This document shows, piece after piece, positions 46,890-55,873 of a DNA stretch of 64,000 nucleotides (its first letter is position 1; every line of letters starts with the position of its first letter). A program made the translations under genes and the position numbers. Under the pieces are notes generated by a model. It saw only the letters and a program-made list of their open reading frames with translations, searched no databases and was not told the origin of the DNA. The DNA lies in contig NZ_PEAY01000003.1 of the NCBI RefSeq assembly GCF_002807665.1, forward strand, positions 208,102 through 272,101, in the 5' to 3' direction. Source of the DNA: Neoalteromonas facilis (GTDB taxonomy: Bacteria > Pseudomonadota > Gammaproteobacteria > Enterobacterales > Alteromonadaceae).

Positions 46890-48002
46890 AACCTGGTATT
46901 CAGTGAAGCACTTGTACAACTGAGTTCCACTCAAGACTGAGGCGGACGGAAAATGTAAGATGGGAATGAGGTCGCAGGGAGCTAAAATAAGCTCTACTGC
47001 GCGCTCATTTTCCAATTCATCAACATTCAGTACCTTTGCTAGACATTCACCTTGCTTCACCTGTTGGCCGGGTTTAACACAGTATTCAACGATGCCACCG
47101 GTTTTGGTGAAAAGAGTCTTGTAATGGCTCAGTGGGGTGGCATAACGTTTCATGATTTTGGGGGCTATTTCGCTGTCGATTAAAACGCCCCGGCTATTTA
47201 GGTAACTTAGAATACCTTGGGCATCTTCTTCTCCTTCAGCGAAGTCCACGACTTCTTGCGAACCCATTTCAACCGTAAACGCTTCGACAGCAAAGTTAAC
47301 CTCACGCTGGTGGCGTTTAGCCAGTTCTTCCGCCAATGTCCACCATGGGCAGAAAGTGGCTTCATCTAAGGCCCCTGCGAAACGGTTGGGCATATAGATA
47401 ATATGCGGAATATTAAACATTTGACCTGCAGACGCTGCGTACTCTGGCACATAGATATGTCGTGTTGAGACCGGACCATTGTGCAGATCTAAAACGAGGT
47501 CGGCGTTAACAGCCAGGCGTTGTAGTTTTAGGTTTAATTGGTTTGCCAGACCTAAGCCCCAGGTACCATCAAACTTAGCTTCTAATTGCTGCGACAAGCA
47601 TTCACGGAAACGTTGTTTAATGGAATTGACGGATTCTTCCTTACCGACAGTCGCGGCGAAACGAAGAACGGCTTCTTGATCAAAATGGTAACCTCGATTC
47701 CAGTTGGTTCCGTTTACAGGATCAAAACGGCCGAGTGTATATTCACCCGCTTTAATATTTGTGCCCACAGGATTGCAATTGGGGACTAAAATAATTTCAC
47801 CTCGAATGTCGAGCCGTTGCAGCCACTGAATGAGATGATATATAACGACGTTTCCCTGTACCTCAGCACCGTGTATAGAGCTTTGAATGTATACCGTGGG
47901 ACCTTGTTGTTCGCCTTTGAAGCGATAAACAGGTACCTGCATGTTTCGTCCGGAGGCATTTTGAGCCACGACGAGGTATTCTTTGCTGAAAGAGTTTGTC
48001 AA
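46878..48002 (-). CDS. Succinylglutamate desuccinylase/aspartoacylase-family protein (second type)
   Basis: 374 residues of the AstE/AspA family, distinct from the gene at 41792. Zinc ligands H44 and E47 lie in IHGAE, and the third in VLDLHNGP (about residue 173). A C-terminal domain of about 90 residues (KTGGIVEYCVKPGQQVKQGECLAKV) has the look of a biotinyl/lipoyl-like barrel, common in this subfamily. The start is TTG 48002 with AAGGA nine bases upstream; no other in-frame start comes before residue 21. It faces the metalloprotease gene and overlaps it by 12 bases at the 3' ends. Substrate unknown. Confidence 0.8.
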   Translation of the reverse strand: MTNSFSKEYLVVAQNASGRNMQVPVYRFKGEQQGPTVYIQSSIHGAEVQGNVVIYHLIQWLQRLDIRGEIILVPNCNPVGTNIKAGEYTLGRFDPVNGTNWNRGYHFDQEAVLRFAATVGKEESVNSIKQRFRECLSQQLEAKFDGTWGLGLANQLNLKLQRLAVNADLVLDLHNGPVSTRHIYVPEYAASAGQMFNIPHIIYMPNRFAGALDEATFCPWWTLAEELAKRHQREVNFAVEAFTVEMGSQEVVDFAEGEEDAQGILSYLNSRGVLIDSEIAPKIMKRYATPLSHYKTLFTKTGGIVEYCVKPGQQVKQGECLAKVLNVDELENERAVELILAPCDLIPILHFPSASVLSGTQLYKCFTEYQVLDG

Positions 48003-48094
48003 ACCAAGCGGTCCTTGTAAGTGGTTATAGGGTTATAGTACTGCGCTTTTGTATGTTCGTCATCGTACAGGCGACGGATCTCTGCTGGCGTGGG

Positions 48095-48123
48095 TTGAGC
48101 TTTTGGGCACTTTACGATAAAAA
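48095..48123 (+). promoter_or_regulatory. Candidate promoter of the moa-mod operon
   Basis: TTGAGC (48095-48100) and TAAAAA (48118-48123) with a 17-base spacer, 30 bases before the moaB start. No ModE box or Moco riboswitch is recognisable in the 150-base region. Confidence 0.45.
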
Positions 48124-48152
48124 CACGCTGAACAACGATAAGAGAGAGCATT

Positions 48153-48665
48153 GTGGATAAACATTCACTCAATATTGCAGTATTAACGGTATCTGATACT
48201 CGAGATGAGTTATCAGACCGCTCCGGTGCTTTCTTGTGCCAGGCAATTGCTGACGCGGGTCATAACAACAGTGACAAGTGTATCGTTAAAGATGATATTT
48301 ACGCGATTCGAGCGGTTATTTCTAAGTGGATAGCTGACAGTCAGATCCACGCAATTGTGATAAACGGTGGTACTGGGTTTGGTTCGCGTGATTCTACCCC
48401 TGAAGCTGTAAGCGTGTTATTCGACAAGCAGGTAGAAGGCTTTGGTGAGCTTTTTCGTGCGATATCGTTTGATGAGATAGGCAGCTCGACTATTCAGTCA
48501 AGGGCGATTGCTGGTTTTGCTAATCATACCGTCATTTTTTGTTTGCCAGGCTCAACGGGCGCATGTAAAACCGGTTGGAGCAATATAATTGAACAGCAAC
48601 TGGATAGTACACATAAGCCGTGTAATTTTGTTAACCATTTAATGACGGGCAAGGGAGAGCATTAA
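48153..48665 (+). CDS. moaB: Molybdenum cofactor biosynthesis protein B
   Basis: MogA/MoaB-family protein that acts in adenylylation of molybdopterin. The 170 residues equal E. coli MoaB. It has LTVSDTRDELSDRSG near the N-terminus, the GGTGFGSRDSTPEAV nucleotide/molybdopterin-binding loop, and LPGSTGACKTGW. The start is GTG 48153, preceded by AAGAGAGAG. It is the first gene of a seven-gene, tightly packed unit (moaBCDE-modABC), with moaC starting three bases after its stop. MogA itself is not in the window, so this may be the only adenylyltransferase here. Confidence 0.94.
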   Translation: MDKHSLNIAVLTVSDTRDELSDRSGAFLCQAIADAGHNNSDKCIVKDDIYAIRAVISKWIADSQIHAIVINGGTGFGSRDSTPEAVSVLFDKQVEGFGELFRAISFDEIGSSTIQSRAIAGFANHTVIFCLPGSTGACKTGWSNIIEQQLDSTHKPCNFVNHLMTGKGEH

Positions 48666-48668
48666 TAC

Positions 48669-49145
48669 ATGGCGTTTTCTCATACTGATGAACAGGGTCA
48701 AGCCAGAATGGTCGATGTCTCGGACAAGGCCGACTCGCTGCGAATCGCCATAGCAGAAGGGTATGTTCATATGTCGCCTGACACACTTCAGCTTGTCGAG
48801 GCAAACGCTATGGCTAAAGGGGACGTATTGGGAGTGGCTCGCATTGCGGGTATTCAAGCCGCGAAGCGCACCAGTGACTTGATCCCATTGTGCCATCCGC
48901 TGGCGTTAACTAAGGTGGATGTTCGATTTACCTTTGAACATGAAAGACAGCGTATTCGCATTGAAAGTGAATGTAAGTTGTCGGGCAAAACCGGTGTTGA
49001 AATGGAAGCACTGACGGCAGTCAGCGTTGCCGCTTTAACCTTATTTGATATGTGTAAAGCGGTACAGGCGGACATGACAATTGATGGGATCCGAGTACTA
49101 GAAAAACAGGGCGGAAAGTCGGGGCATTGGACGCCGCATGATTGA
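48669..49145 (+). CDS. moaC: Cyclic pyranopterin monophosphate synthase
   Basis: MoaC converts the MoaA product (3',8-cyclo-7,8-dihydro-GTP) to cyclic pyranopterin monophosphate in the cytosol. The 158 residues match the family length; motifs include [38 protein letters not shown], and the [23 protein letters not shown] helix. It starts at ATG 48669, three bases after moaB, and its last eight bases overlap moaD. MoaA, which supplies its substrate, is not encoded in this window. Confidence 0.97.
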   Translation: MAFSHTDEQGQARMVDVSDKADSLRIAIAEGYVHMSPDTLQLVEANAMAKGDVLGVARIAGIQAAKRTSDLIPLCHPLALTKVDVRFTFEHERQRIRIESECKLSGKTGVEMEALTAVSVAALTLFDMCKAVQADMTIDGIRVLEKQGGKSGHWTPHD

Positions 49146-49392
49146 CATTCAAGTTCGATTTTTTGCGCTTTTTCGTGAGCGCCTTGGCATCGACAGCATG
49201 CAGTTCACATGTGCAACGGGCAGCCGTGTTGAAGATGTATTAAACGGTTTATATCAGCAAAACCCAGCCATAGCCGAGCACGTTCAAGTGGGCCAGTTGC
49301 TCTGTGCCGTTAACCATAAGTTAGTCGGAATGGAGCATAGCCTTCAGTCGGGTGACGAGTTAGCATTGTTGCCTCCTGTAACCGGGGGATAG
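49138..49392 (+). CDS. moaD: Molybdopterin synthase small subunit
   Basis: Ubiquitin-like sulfur carrier that donates the dithiolene sulfurs through its C-terminal thiocarboxylate. 84 residues, beginning [14 protein letters not shown] and ending LLPPVTGG, the diglycine tail required for activation by MoeB-type enzymes. Overlaps moaC by eight bases and precedes moaE by three bases. No moeB is found in the window, so activation must come from elsewhere. Confidence 0.96.
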   Translation: MIDIQVRFFALFRERLGIDSMQFTCATGSRVEDVLNGLYQQNPAIAEHVQVGQLLCAVNHKLVGMEHSLQSGDELALLPPVTGG

Positions 49393-49395
49393 CCT

Positions 49396-49845
49396 ATGAT
49401 CCAAGTCAGTGTCCAGCCAACGGATTTTGATATCGAGAAGTGTTATCAATGGTTAAGACAAGCTGCCGGAACAGGCGCAATTGTCAGCTTCTCTGGACTG
49501 GTTCGAGATATGCATAATGAACGACGTATAGAGTCTTTGTATCTTGAACATTATCCCGAAATGACCCTACCTGCGCTTAGACAGTTGGCAGAGCAAGCGA
49601 AAAGGCGTTTTTCATTGAATGCGATTATGTTAATCCACAGGGTGGGGCATATTCTTGCCAATGAGCAAATTGTCTATGTAGGATGTGCGACTCAGCACCG
49701 AAAAGATGCGTTTGATGCCACTATGTTTGTTATGGATCGGTTGAAAACCGACGTGCCGTTGTGGAAGAAAGAGAACTATCAGAGCGGAGAGAGTGATTGG
49801 GTCTCGATGAAAGGATCGGACAAGCAAGCGGCAAGTAAATGGTAA
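49396..49845 (+). CDS. moaE: Molybdopterin synthase catalytic subunit
   Basis: MoaE forms the heterotetrameric molybdopterin synthase with MoaD. 149 residues, as in E. coli (150). Conserved elements are GAIVSFSGLVRDMHN, LYLEHYPEM, IHRVGHILANEQIVYVG, HRKDAFDATMFVMDRLKTDVPLWKKE, the last with the active-site lysines. It starts three bases after moaD and overlaps modA by seven bases, so molybdopterin synthesis and molybdate import are co-expressed. Confidence 0.97.
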   Translation: MIQVSVQPTDFDIEKCYQWLRQAAGTGAIVSFSGLVRDMHNERRIESLYLEHYPEMTLPALRQLAEQAKRRFSLNAIMLIHRVGHILANEQIVYVGCATQHRKDAFDATMFVMDRLKTDVPLWKKENYQSGESDWVSMKGSDKQAASKW

Positions 49846-50582
49846 AGTTTTGGGTTTGGCTTTTGCCATTAATCTGTGTGTTGAATATTTCCTTGGCCCA
49901 AGCTGAAACGCTTAGAGTCGCGGTAGCAGCCAATTTTGCGCCTGTTGCGAACGACATTTTTAGCCGTTTTACTCAACAGCGAGAGATTACTATTGAAATT
50001 TCGATAGGCTCCACTGGTGCGCTATATGCTCAAATTATACACGGTGCGCCATTTGACCTGTTTTTGGCTGCCGACACAAAGCGTCCTGCAGCACTTGAAC
50101 AAAAAGACCTTATCGCACCCAATAGCCGTGTGACCTATGCACAAGGGCTGTTAGCGATTTGGTCACAGGATGGACTACCCAGCAGTTTAGAAGAAGCACA
50201 AATAGCACATTGGTTACGCAGCTCTGAACGTTTGGTGATCGCGAACGTGATTACGGCGCCATATGGAGCAGCTGCGCTGCAGGTATTGCAGCATTTAGAC
50301 ATTGAAACTGACGCCATCACGCAATTAGTACAAGCGAATAACGTTATGCAGGCGGTTCAATACATAGACTCTGGCAATGCCCGCCGCAGTCTAGTGGCCT
50401 ATCATTTGGTTAAGGATAAACAAGGCGTGGTATTATTACCGACCCATCTGTATTTACCCATTGAACAACAGCTCGTGGTTTTGAAGCGCTCTAAATACCA
50501 AGCAGAATCCTTTGCGCTGGCGGAGTATTTGCTCTCAAATAGTGTGCGTGCCGATCTGCATAATCGAGGATTCAGTCAGTGA
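49839..50582 (+). CDS. modA: Molybdate-binding periplasmic protein
   Basis: The periplasmic receptor of the ModABC molybdate importer. The signal peptide is MVKFWVWLLPLICVLNISLAQA, followed by ETLRVAVAANFAPVANDI, and the SIGSTGALYAQIIHGAPFDLFLAADTKRP segment carries the oxyanion-binding serines. 247 residues. Start ATG 49839 overlaps moaE by seven bases, and the stop overlaps modB. It could also bind tungstate; the sequence does not separate the two. Confidence 0.93.
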   Translation: MVKFWVWLLPLICVLNISLAQAETLRVAVAANFAPVANDIFSRFTQQREITIEISIGSTGALYAQIIHGAPFDLFLAADTKRPAALEQKDLIAPNSRVTYAQGLLAIWSQDGLPSSLEEAQIAHWLRSSERLVIANVITAPYGAAALQVLQHLDIETDAITQLVQANNVMQAVQYIDSGNARRSLVAYHLVKDKQGVVLLPTHLYLPIEQQLVVLKRSKYQAESFALAEYLLSNSVRADLHNRGFSQ

Positions 50583-51259
50583 TGCAAGGGATGGATTGGC
50601 AGTCAATATGGCTAACATTGAAGTTAGCTGTCATGACAACCGTTATCTTAATCGGGATTGCAACGCCGCTAGCGTGGTGGTTGGTTCACTGGCAAAGTCG
50701 AGCGAAAAGTGTTGTGTATGCTGTAATTGCATTGCCATTGGTTTTGCCACCGACAGTGCTAGGTTTTTATTTACTCGTCGCGTTTTCACCAAACTATGCC
50801 TTAGGCCATGCTTGGTTGTCAGTAACGGGGACTACGTTGGCATTTAGCTTTTGGGGGATATTGGTAGGCTCAGTGATATATTCATTGCCTTTTGCTGTGC
50901 AGCCGCTGGTGAATGCGTTTGCTGGACTAGAAAAGCAACATTTGGAATATGCTAAAACGATCGGTTTGACTAAGTTGCAATGTTGGCGCGAGATCATACT
51001 GCCTTTAACGAAACCAGGTTTTGTGACGGCAATGGGATTGAGCTTTGCTCATACTCTGGGCGAGTTTGGTGTCGTTCTGATGATTGGCGGTAATATTCCA
51101 GGCGAAACGCGCGTGGTCTCAATTGCATTATTTGATCATGTTGAATCTATGGATTATGCAAGTGCCCATCAATTAGCTTTACTACTGCTTATATTTTCGT
51201 TTGTGCTACTGACCTTTTTGTATAAACGCAATGCTGTGCGAGGGCGTTCATGGATATAA
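50582..51259 (+). CDS. modB: Molybdate ABC transporter permease
   Basis: 225-residue inner-membrane permease with about five or six membrane helices. The EAA-type cytoplasmic loop is KTIGLTKLQCWREIILPLTKPG, and the GLSFAHTLGEFGVVLMIGGNIPGETRV segment is typical of ModB. I take ATG 50582, which shares its first base with the modA stop; GTG 50579 is an alternative. It overlaps modC by ten bases. Confidence 0.94.
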   Translation: MQGMDWQSIWLTLKLAVMTTVILIGIATPLAWWLVHWQSRAKSVVYAVIALPLVLPPTVLGFYLLVAFSPNYALGHAWLSVTGTTLAFSFWGILVGSVIYSLPFAVQPLVNAFAGLEKQHLEYAKTIGLTKLQCWREIILPLTKPGFVTAMGLSFAHTLGEFGVVLMIGGNIPGETRVVSIALFDHVESMDYASAHQLALLLLIFSFVLLTFLYKRNAVRGRSWI

Positions 51260-52332
51260 ATGTTCGCCTGCATAAAAACGCAAAGCAACTCCTGAGTGTT
51301 GATTGTCGTATTCCTGATGAAGCTGATTTTATTGGTGTTTATGGTCCTTCAGGTGCGGGAAAAACGACTTTGCTGCGCTGCATTGCTGGTCTTGAAAAGG
51401 ATATGGACGGACGTATTAAAGTAGGGCCTGATAACGATGACAGAGCAGTACATTCACGCCTTAGTCTCGTTTTTCAACGAACGCACTTATTGCCGCATTT
51501 AAACGTGAGAAACAACCTCGCATTTGCCGCTCGACATGCGGGTTTACCGGCAGGGCAGAATGAAGTACAAGCATTATCTCAGTCGCATTTAATTGATTGG
51601 TTTGAACTGGGTGAATTGTTGAATCAGCCGGTTGAAACTTTGTCAGGCGGGGAAGTGCAGCGGGTGGCTATTGTCAGGGCATTGTTGCATCAGCCTAAGA
51701 CTTTGCTATTAGATGAATCATTATCGGCTTTAGATAAACGGTTGCGTGAAAAAATACTGTTTTATATTGCTAAACTACCTAGCATGGGTGTTCGTGTGAT
51801 CATGGTGTCACACGACATTCAAGAATTAGCGTTGCTGTCTGATTTTATGCTGATGATGGATCAGGGTGAGGTAATGCAAGCTGGCCCTACAAAATCACTA
51901 TCAACTTGGCTATCAAGTCGTGCATTGCCAAACATCACGGCAAACAGCGAGCCAATGCTATACAGTGTCATTGAGGTTGACGATGTCCCCAGTAACGACG
52001 AAATCAGTTTTCCCCAACCAACAAAAGTATTTGAGCTGGCTGGACACCAGGTCTACAGCCGTTCCTACTGTATAGGGCATCAACGAGTGAGACTGAGTAT
52101 CAACGCTGAGCATGTCTCTCTATCAAAAGATTTTCTACCGAGTAGTAGTCTTCATAATCAATTGCCTGTAACGGTTGTAGAAATTGAAGAGATTCAGCAA
52201 GCAAGCTGTCGGATTAAGTTGGATATTGCTGATTCACAACAACAACTGTTTGTGAATGTATCTCAATCATTTATTGAGCAGAACGACATCAAAGCAGGCA
52301 TTAAACTTTTTGCCTGCTTTAAAGCCCATTGA
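51250..52332 (+). CDS. modC: Molybdate ABC transporter ATP-binding protein
   Basis: The ATPase of the molybdate importer. Walker A is GPSGAGKTT, the signature is LSGGEVQRVAIVRALL, and Walker B is TLLLDESLSALDKRLREK. After the ATPase domain (about 1-230), a C-terminal MOP-type oxyanion-binding domain (about 290-360) fits ModC and could sense molybdate. Starts at ATG 51250, overlapping modB by ten bases. Last gene of the operon; it ends 15 bases from the convergent hemN gene, with no obvious terminator hairpin between them. Confidence 0.94.
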   Translation: MDINVRLHKNAKQLLSVDCRIPDEADFIGVYGPSGAGKTTLLRCIAGLEKDMDGRIKVGPDNDDRAVHSRLSLVFQRTHLLPHLNVRNNLAFAARHAGLPAGQNEVQALSQSHLIDWFELGELLNQPVETLSGGEVQRVAIVRALLHQPKTLLLDESLSALDKRLREKILFYIAKLPSMGVRVIMVSHDIQELALLSDFMLMMDQGEVMQAGPTKSLSTWLSSRALPNITANSEPMLYSVIEVDDVPSNDEISFPQPTKVFELAGHQVYSRSYCIGHQRVRLSINAEHVSLSKDFLPSSSLHNQLPVTVVEIEEIQQASCRIKLDIADSQQQLFVNVSQSFIEQNDIKAGIKLFACFKAH

Positions 52333-52347
52333 TTGATTTAAACACTG

Positions 52348-53712
52348 TCAGATAACACGGGAAAAGCGTTGATGGTTTTTCGCTAATCCCATGTAGGCAT
52401 CAAATACCATGCAGATTGTGCGGATCAATAGTCTTGCACTCGCGACAACGCTTATTTGACTGTTACTAATCGTCACCAGACCATCATCAATAAACGGTTG
52501 CAACAGTGCTACTTCTGCCTTGAAATAGTGGTCAAAATCAATTTCGTAAGTTTGATTGATAATCTCCTTATCAACCTTCAGGTTGCACATCAACGACATT
52601 ATCACTGCACGTCTTATGGCATCGTCAGTACTAATACCCACGCCTTTTTCAATCGCCAATTGATGCTCATCCAAAGCGCCATAATAATCGTTCAGTGTTT
52701 TGGCATTTTGCAAATACCAATCACCAATGAAACTGATAGACGACACGCCCAAGCCTAACATGTCCAGATCGGCGCGGGTGGTGTAGCCCTGAAAGTTTCG
52801 GTGCAACGTTCCTTGTTGTTGTGCCACTGCAAGCTCATCGTTTGGTTTAGCAAAATGATCCATGCCGATCATGACATAGCCAGCGGAAGTTAATGTTTCA
52901 ATGGCTAATTTCATCAGCTCAAATTTGGCATGAGGTGCAGGCAGCCAATCATCTTTAATTTTACGTTGAGCGGCAAAACGAGACGGTAGATGAGCGTAAC
53001 TAAATAGCGATATACGTTCAGGATCCATCTCCAAGGTGGCGTCTAGAGTTTGTTTGAAACTCTCTTGTGTTTGGTGGGGGAGTCCGTAAATTAAGTCGAG
53101 ATTTACCGATGAAAATCCGAGTTGCTTTGCTGTTCTAACCAGCGATTGGATATGAGCAGTGGATTGTCGGCGGTTGATCGCCTCCTGAACGTTTTCATCA
53201 ACATCTTGGACACCAATGCTGATGCGATTGAATCCTTCAGCTTTTAGCATGGCTAGATAGCTTTCATCAACACTGCGAGGATCGATTTCAATGCTAAATT
53301 CGCATTCTGGATGGAATGTGTAGGCTTGTTTTAACATGGCGACTAAGCGCTGCATTTGCTCAGGCGTCAGAAAGCTTGGGGTACCGCCACCCAGGTGGCA
53401 TTGCTCAACTTTTTGATGCTCAAACCATGTGTGGTTTATGGCAATTTCCTTTTGTACATAATCTAAATATCGGTCAGCCTTATCTTGGTGACGAGTGACG
53501 ATTTTATTGCACCCACAGTAATAGCAAAGCTGGTGGCAGAAAGGAATGTGAACGTAAAGTGATAATGCATTGCCAGCGCTGGTGAGAACAGCATTGTGCA
53601 GGGGACTATCAGGCAGCTCTACGTCAAATTCCAACGCCGTCGGATAGGACGTATAGCGAGGGCCGCTGGTATTGTATTTTGCTATCAAACTTTCATCGAA
53701 TAATGTAGACAC
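52348..53712 (-). CDS. hemN: Oxygen-independent coproporphyrinogen III oxidase
   Basis: Radical SAM enzyme of heme synthesis that decarboxylates coproporphyrinogen III to protoporphyrinogen IX without oxygen. The iron-sulfur ligands C59, C63 and C66 lie in the HIPFCHQLCYYCGC motif, with the HemN-specific extra Cys at 68. LGGGTPSFLTPEQM and the NLDLIYGLPHQT strand follow. At 454 residues it matches true HemN (457) rather than the shorter HemW group. It starts at ATG 53712. An FNR-like box about 60 bases upstream fits induction under low oxygen. Confidence 0.95.
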   Translation of the reverse strand: MSTLFDESLIAKYNTSGPRYTSYPTALEFDVELPDSPLHNAVLTSAGNALSLYVHIPFCHQLCYYCGCNKIVTRHQDKADRYLDYVQKEIAINHTWFEHQKVEQCHLGGGTPSFLTPEQMQRLVAMLKQAYTFHPECEFSIEIDPRSVDESYLAMLKAEGFNRISIGVQDVDENVQEAINRRQSTAHIQSLVRTAKQLGFSSVNLDLIYGLPHQTQESFKQTLDATLEMDPERISLFSYAHLPSRFAAQRKIKDDWLPAPHAKFELMKLAIETLTSAGYVMIGMDHFAKPNDELAVAQQQGTLHRNFQGYTTRADLDMLGLGVSSISFIGDWYLQNAKTLNDYYGALDEHQLAIEKGVGISTDDAIRRAVIMSLMCNLKVDKEIINQTYEIDFDHYFKAEVALLQPFIDDGLVTISNSQISVVASARLLIRTICMVFDAYMGLAKNHQRFSRVI

Positions 53713-53770
53713 TGCATAAACCTTTGCGATTGATGTGCTGACATCTTATTCCAAATAACCAAACGAAATA

Positions 53771-53784
53771 TTGATCTCATTCAA
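53771..53784. promoter_or_regulatory. FNR-like box upstream of hemN
   Basis: TTGATCTCATTCAA fits the FNR/EtrA consensus TTGAT-N4-ATCAA with one mismatch, centred about 65 bases before the hemN start. hemN is a known member of FNR regulons in gammaproteobacteria, which supports the call. Confidence 0.6.
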
Positions 53785-53926
53785 TAAAGTGGGGTGCAGG
53801 TACTGCTTTATAGGGGGCTGCTTGATTATTAGTTACTGTGATAAAAATTCATCAAAATAATTAATTACAATTATATAACACTTATCCATACCATCAGGTA
53901 ATTACAAAATATTAACAGTTAACATT

Positions 53927-54622
53927 ATGGCTGAAATCATCTTAGTGCGTCACGGTCAGGCCTCTTTTGGTAAAGCGAATTATGACAAATTGAGTGAATT
54001 GGGTATCCAGCAATCGCAATGGTTAGGTGAGCATTTGGCCACAAACAATGCCGAGGTAGATAGCATATGGCGCGGTGATATGGTGCGACATAAGGAAACG
54101 GCAGACGGGATTGTGCAGGGGCTCAATCAAGTGTCGGCAAATTACGCTCATATCGATGAGATAGGTGTATACCCCGGTCTCAATGAGTTTGACTTTAAAG
54201 CCGTGGCGGATGCCTTTGTCACTCTATATCCTGATGAAAAACCTGAGGCGAATGCGAAACCTGAAGTGTTTTACCGGTTGCTACGAAAATCCATGCTTTC
54301 GTGGTCAGAAGGTGAGTTAAACGACAGCACATTACCCGAATCATGGAGCGAGTTTCAATCGCGCGTGATGGCTGTTTTAGAAGCCGCGATCGCGAGCCCA
54401 CATAAGCGCATTTTGATGGCAACCTCCGGCGGTGCTATTGCCATGATGATCAGTCAAGTTGTTGGGGCAAATGCCGCAACTATGGTGAATTTGAACCTTC
54501 AGATAAGAAATACCAGCGTGTCACGCCTGTTTGCCAATCAGAGCGGCGCACATTTACACCAATTCAATGCGATTCCACACTTGGAAACGCCAAGCAAATT
54601 GTCTGCAATTAGCTATAGTTAA
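53927..54622 (+). CDS. Histidine phosphatase family protein
   Basis: A 231-residue phosphoglycerate-mutase-like phosphatase. The catalytic motif [10 protein letters not shown] is at residues 6-15, with the phosphohistidine in RHG; a second His-containing motif, [11 protein letters not shown], stands where most family members have SHG, with Ser replacing His (the canonical second histidine appears to be missing). It has no signal peptide. It starts at ATG 53927 and lies 20 bases before the acyl-CoA dehydrogenase gene, so probably first in a four-gene unit. Confidence 0.82.
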   Translation: MAEIILVRHGQASFGKANYDKLSELGIQQSQWLGEHLATNNAEVDSIWRGDMVRHKETADGIVQGLNQVSANYAHIDEIGVYPGLNEFDFKAVADAFVTLYPDEKPEANAKPEVFYRLLRKSMLSWSEGELNDSTLPESWSEFQSRVMAVLEAAIASPHKRILMATSGGAIAMMISQVVGANAATMVNLNLQIRNTSVSRLFANQSGAHLHQFNAIPHLETPSKLSAISYS

Positions 54623-54642
54623 TCGCAGTCACAGGAGCCTTT

Positions 54643-55869
54643 ATGAACTTTGATTACACCGAAAGAACGCAAGCCATGATCGCCAAAATGCAGGCGTTTA
54701 TGGAAGCACATGTTTATCCAATTGAGCAAGAATACATTCACGCCGTTGAACATGGCGAAAATCGCTGGAAAACCCCTGAAATGATGGATTCGCTTAAGCT
54801 AAAAGCACAACAAGCTGGGCTATGGAATCTATTTTTACCTGAGGAATATAAACCCTATGGTGCAGGGTTGACCAACTTAGAGTATGCACCGTTATGCGAA
54901 ATTATGGGGCGAGTGCCTTGGAGCGCTGAAATTTTCAATTGTAGTGCCCCCGATACTGGCAATATGGAAGTACTCGCGAAGTATGGCTCTGAGGCACACA
55001 AGCAACAATGGTTAGTACCATTACTGGAAGGCAAAATTCGTTCTGCGTTTGCCATGACAGAGCCGGCGGTTGCCTCTTCTGATGCGACAAATATTGAAAC
55101 TGATATCACGCGCGACGGTGATGAATACGTCATTACCGGCCGCAAATGGTATACCAGTGGCGCTATGAATGAGAATTGCCAAATCATGATCGTGATGGGC
55201 AAAACAGATAAATCGGCCGCTCGCCATCAACAACAAAGCCAGATACTGGTTCCGATGAATACACCAGGGGTGACCGTAGTGCGTCCAATGGCCGCTATGG
55301 GCTTTTATGATGAGCCAGTCGGCCATGCAGAGGTGTTATTTGAAAACGTTCGAGTGCCAGCAGAGAATTTATTGGTTGGCGAAGGGAAAGGCTTTGAGAT
55401 AGCTCAGGGACGCTTGGGACCGGGTCGTATCCACCATTGTATGCGATTGATTGGGGTTGCTCAGCGTGCCCTAGATGAAGCATGTCTGCGGGTTGAGCAG
55501 CGTGTGGCGTTTGGTCAGCCCTTGAGTAAACAACAATCTGTTCGCGAAACTATTGCTCAGATGCACTGCGACATTGAGCAAGCGCGTTTATTGACATTAA
55601 AAGCAGCAGATAGCATGGACAAGTACGGCAATAAAGTCGCAAAAAATATTATTGCGGCGATAAAAATTGTTGCCCCGCGTATGGCCTGTAACGTTATTGA
55701 TAATGCTATTCAAATGCATGGTGCAATGGGGACTAGTCAAGATACAACCTTGGCTGCTGCCTACGCTTATGCGCGTACGGTTAGGCTAGCTGACGGACCG
55801 GATCAGGTTCATATGATGCAGCTAGGGCGGAATCTTATTGCAGAAACAAGCGCAACACTGGGCAAGTAA
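54643..55869 (+). CDS. Acyl-CoA dehydrogenase (ACAD10/11-like)
   Basis: FAD-dependent acyl-CoA dehydrogenase of 408 residues. It has [21 protein letters not shown] (FAD/substrate loop), the GRKWYTSGA segment, [22 protein letters not shown], and the C-terminal [13 protein letters not shown] motif. The [10 protein letters not shown] region is characteristic of the branch including human ACAD10/ACAD11 and bacterial partners of APH-like kinases. AGGAG precedes ATG 54643. The next gene, four bases downstream, encodes exactly such a kinase-like protein. Confidence 0.9.
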   Translation: MNFDYTERTQAMIAKMQAFMEAHVYPIEQEYIHAVEHGENRWKTPEMMDSLKLKAQQAGLWNLFLPEEYKPYGAGLTNLEYAPLCEIMGRVPWSAEIFNCSAPDTGNMEVLAKYGSEAHKQQWLVPLLEGKIRSAFAMTEPAVASSDATNIETDITRDGDEYVITGRKWYTSGAMNENCQIMIVMGKTDKSAARHQQQSQILVPMNTPGVTVVRPMAAMGFYDEPVGHAEVLFENVRVPAENLLVGEGKGFEIAQGRLGPGRIHHCMRLIGVAQRALDEACLRVEQRVAFGQPLSKQQSVRETIAQMHCDIEQARLLTLKAADSMDKYGNKVAKNIIAAIKIVAPRMACNVIDNAIQMHGAMGTSQDTTLAAAYAYARTVRLADGPDQVHMMQLGRNLIAETSATLGK

Positions 55870-55873
55870 GCTT

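Noticed and set aside
48003..48152. Moco riboswitch or ModE operator before moaB
   Set aside because: No recognisable Moco RNA motif or ModE palindrome; only a plausible sigma70 promoter.
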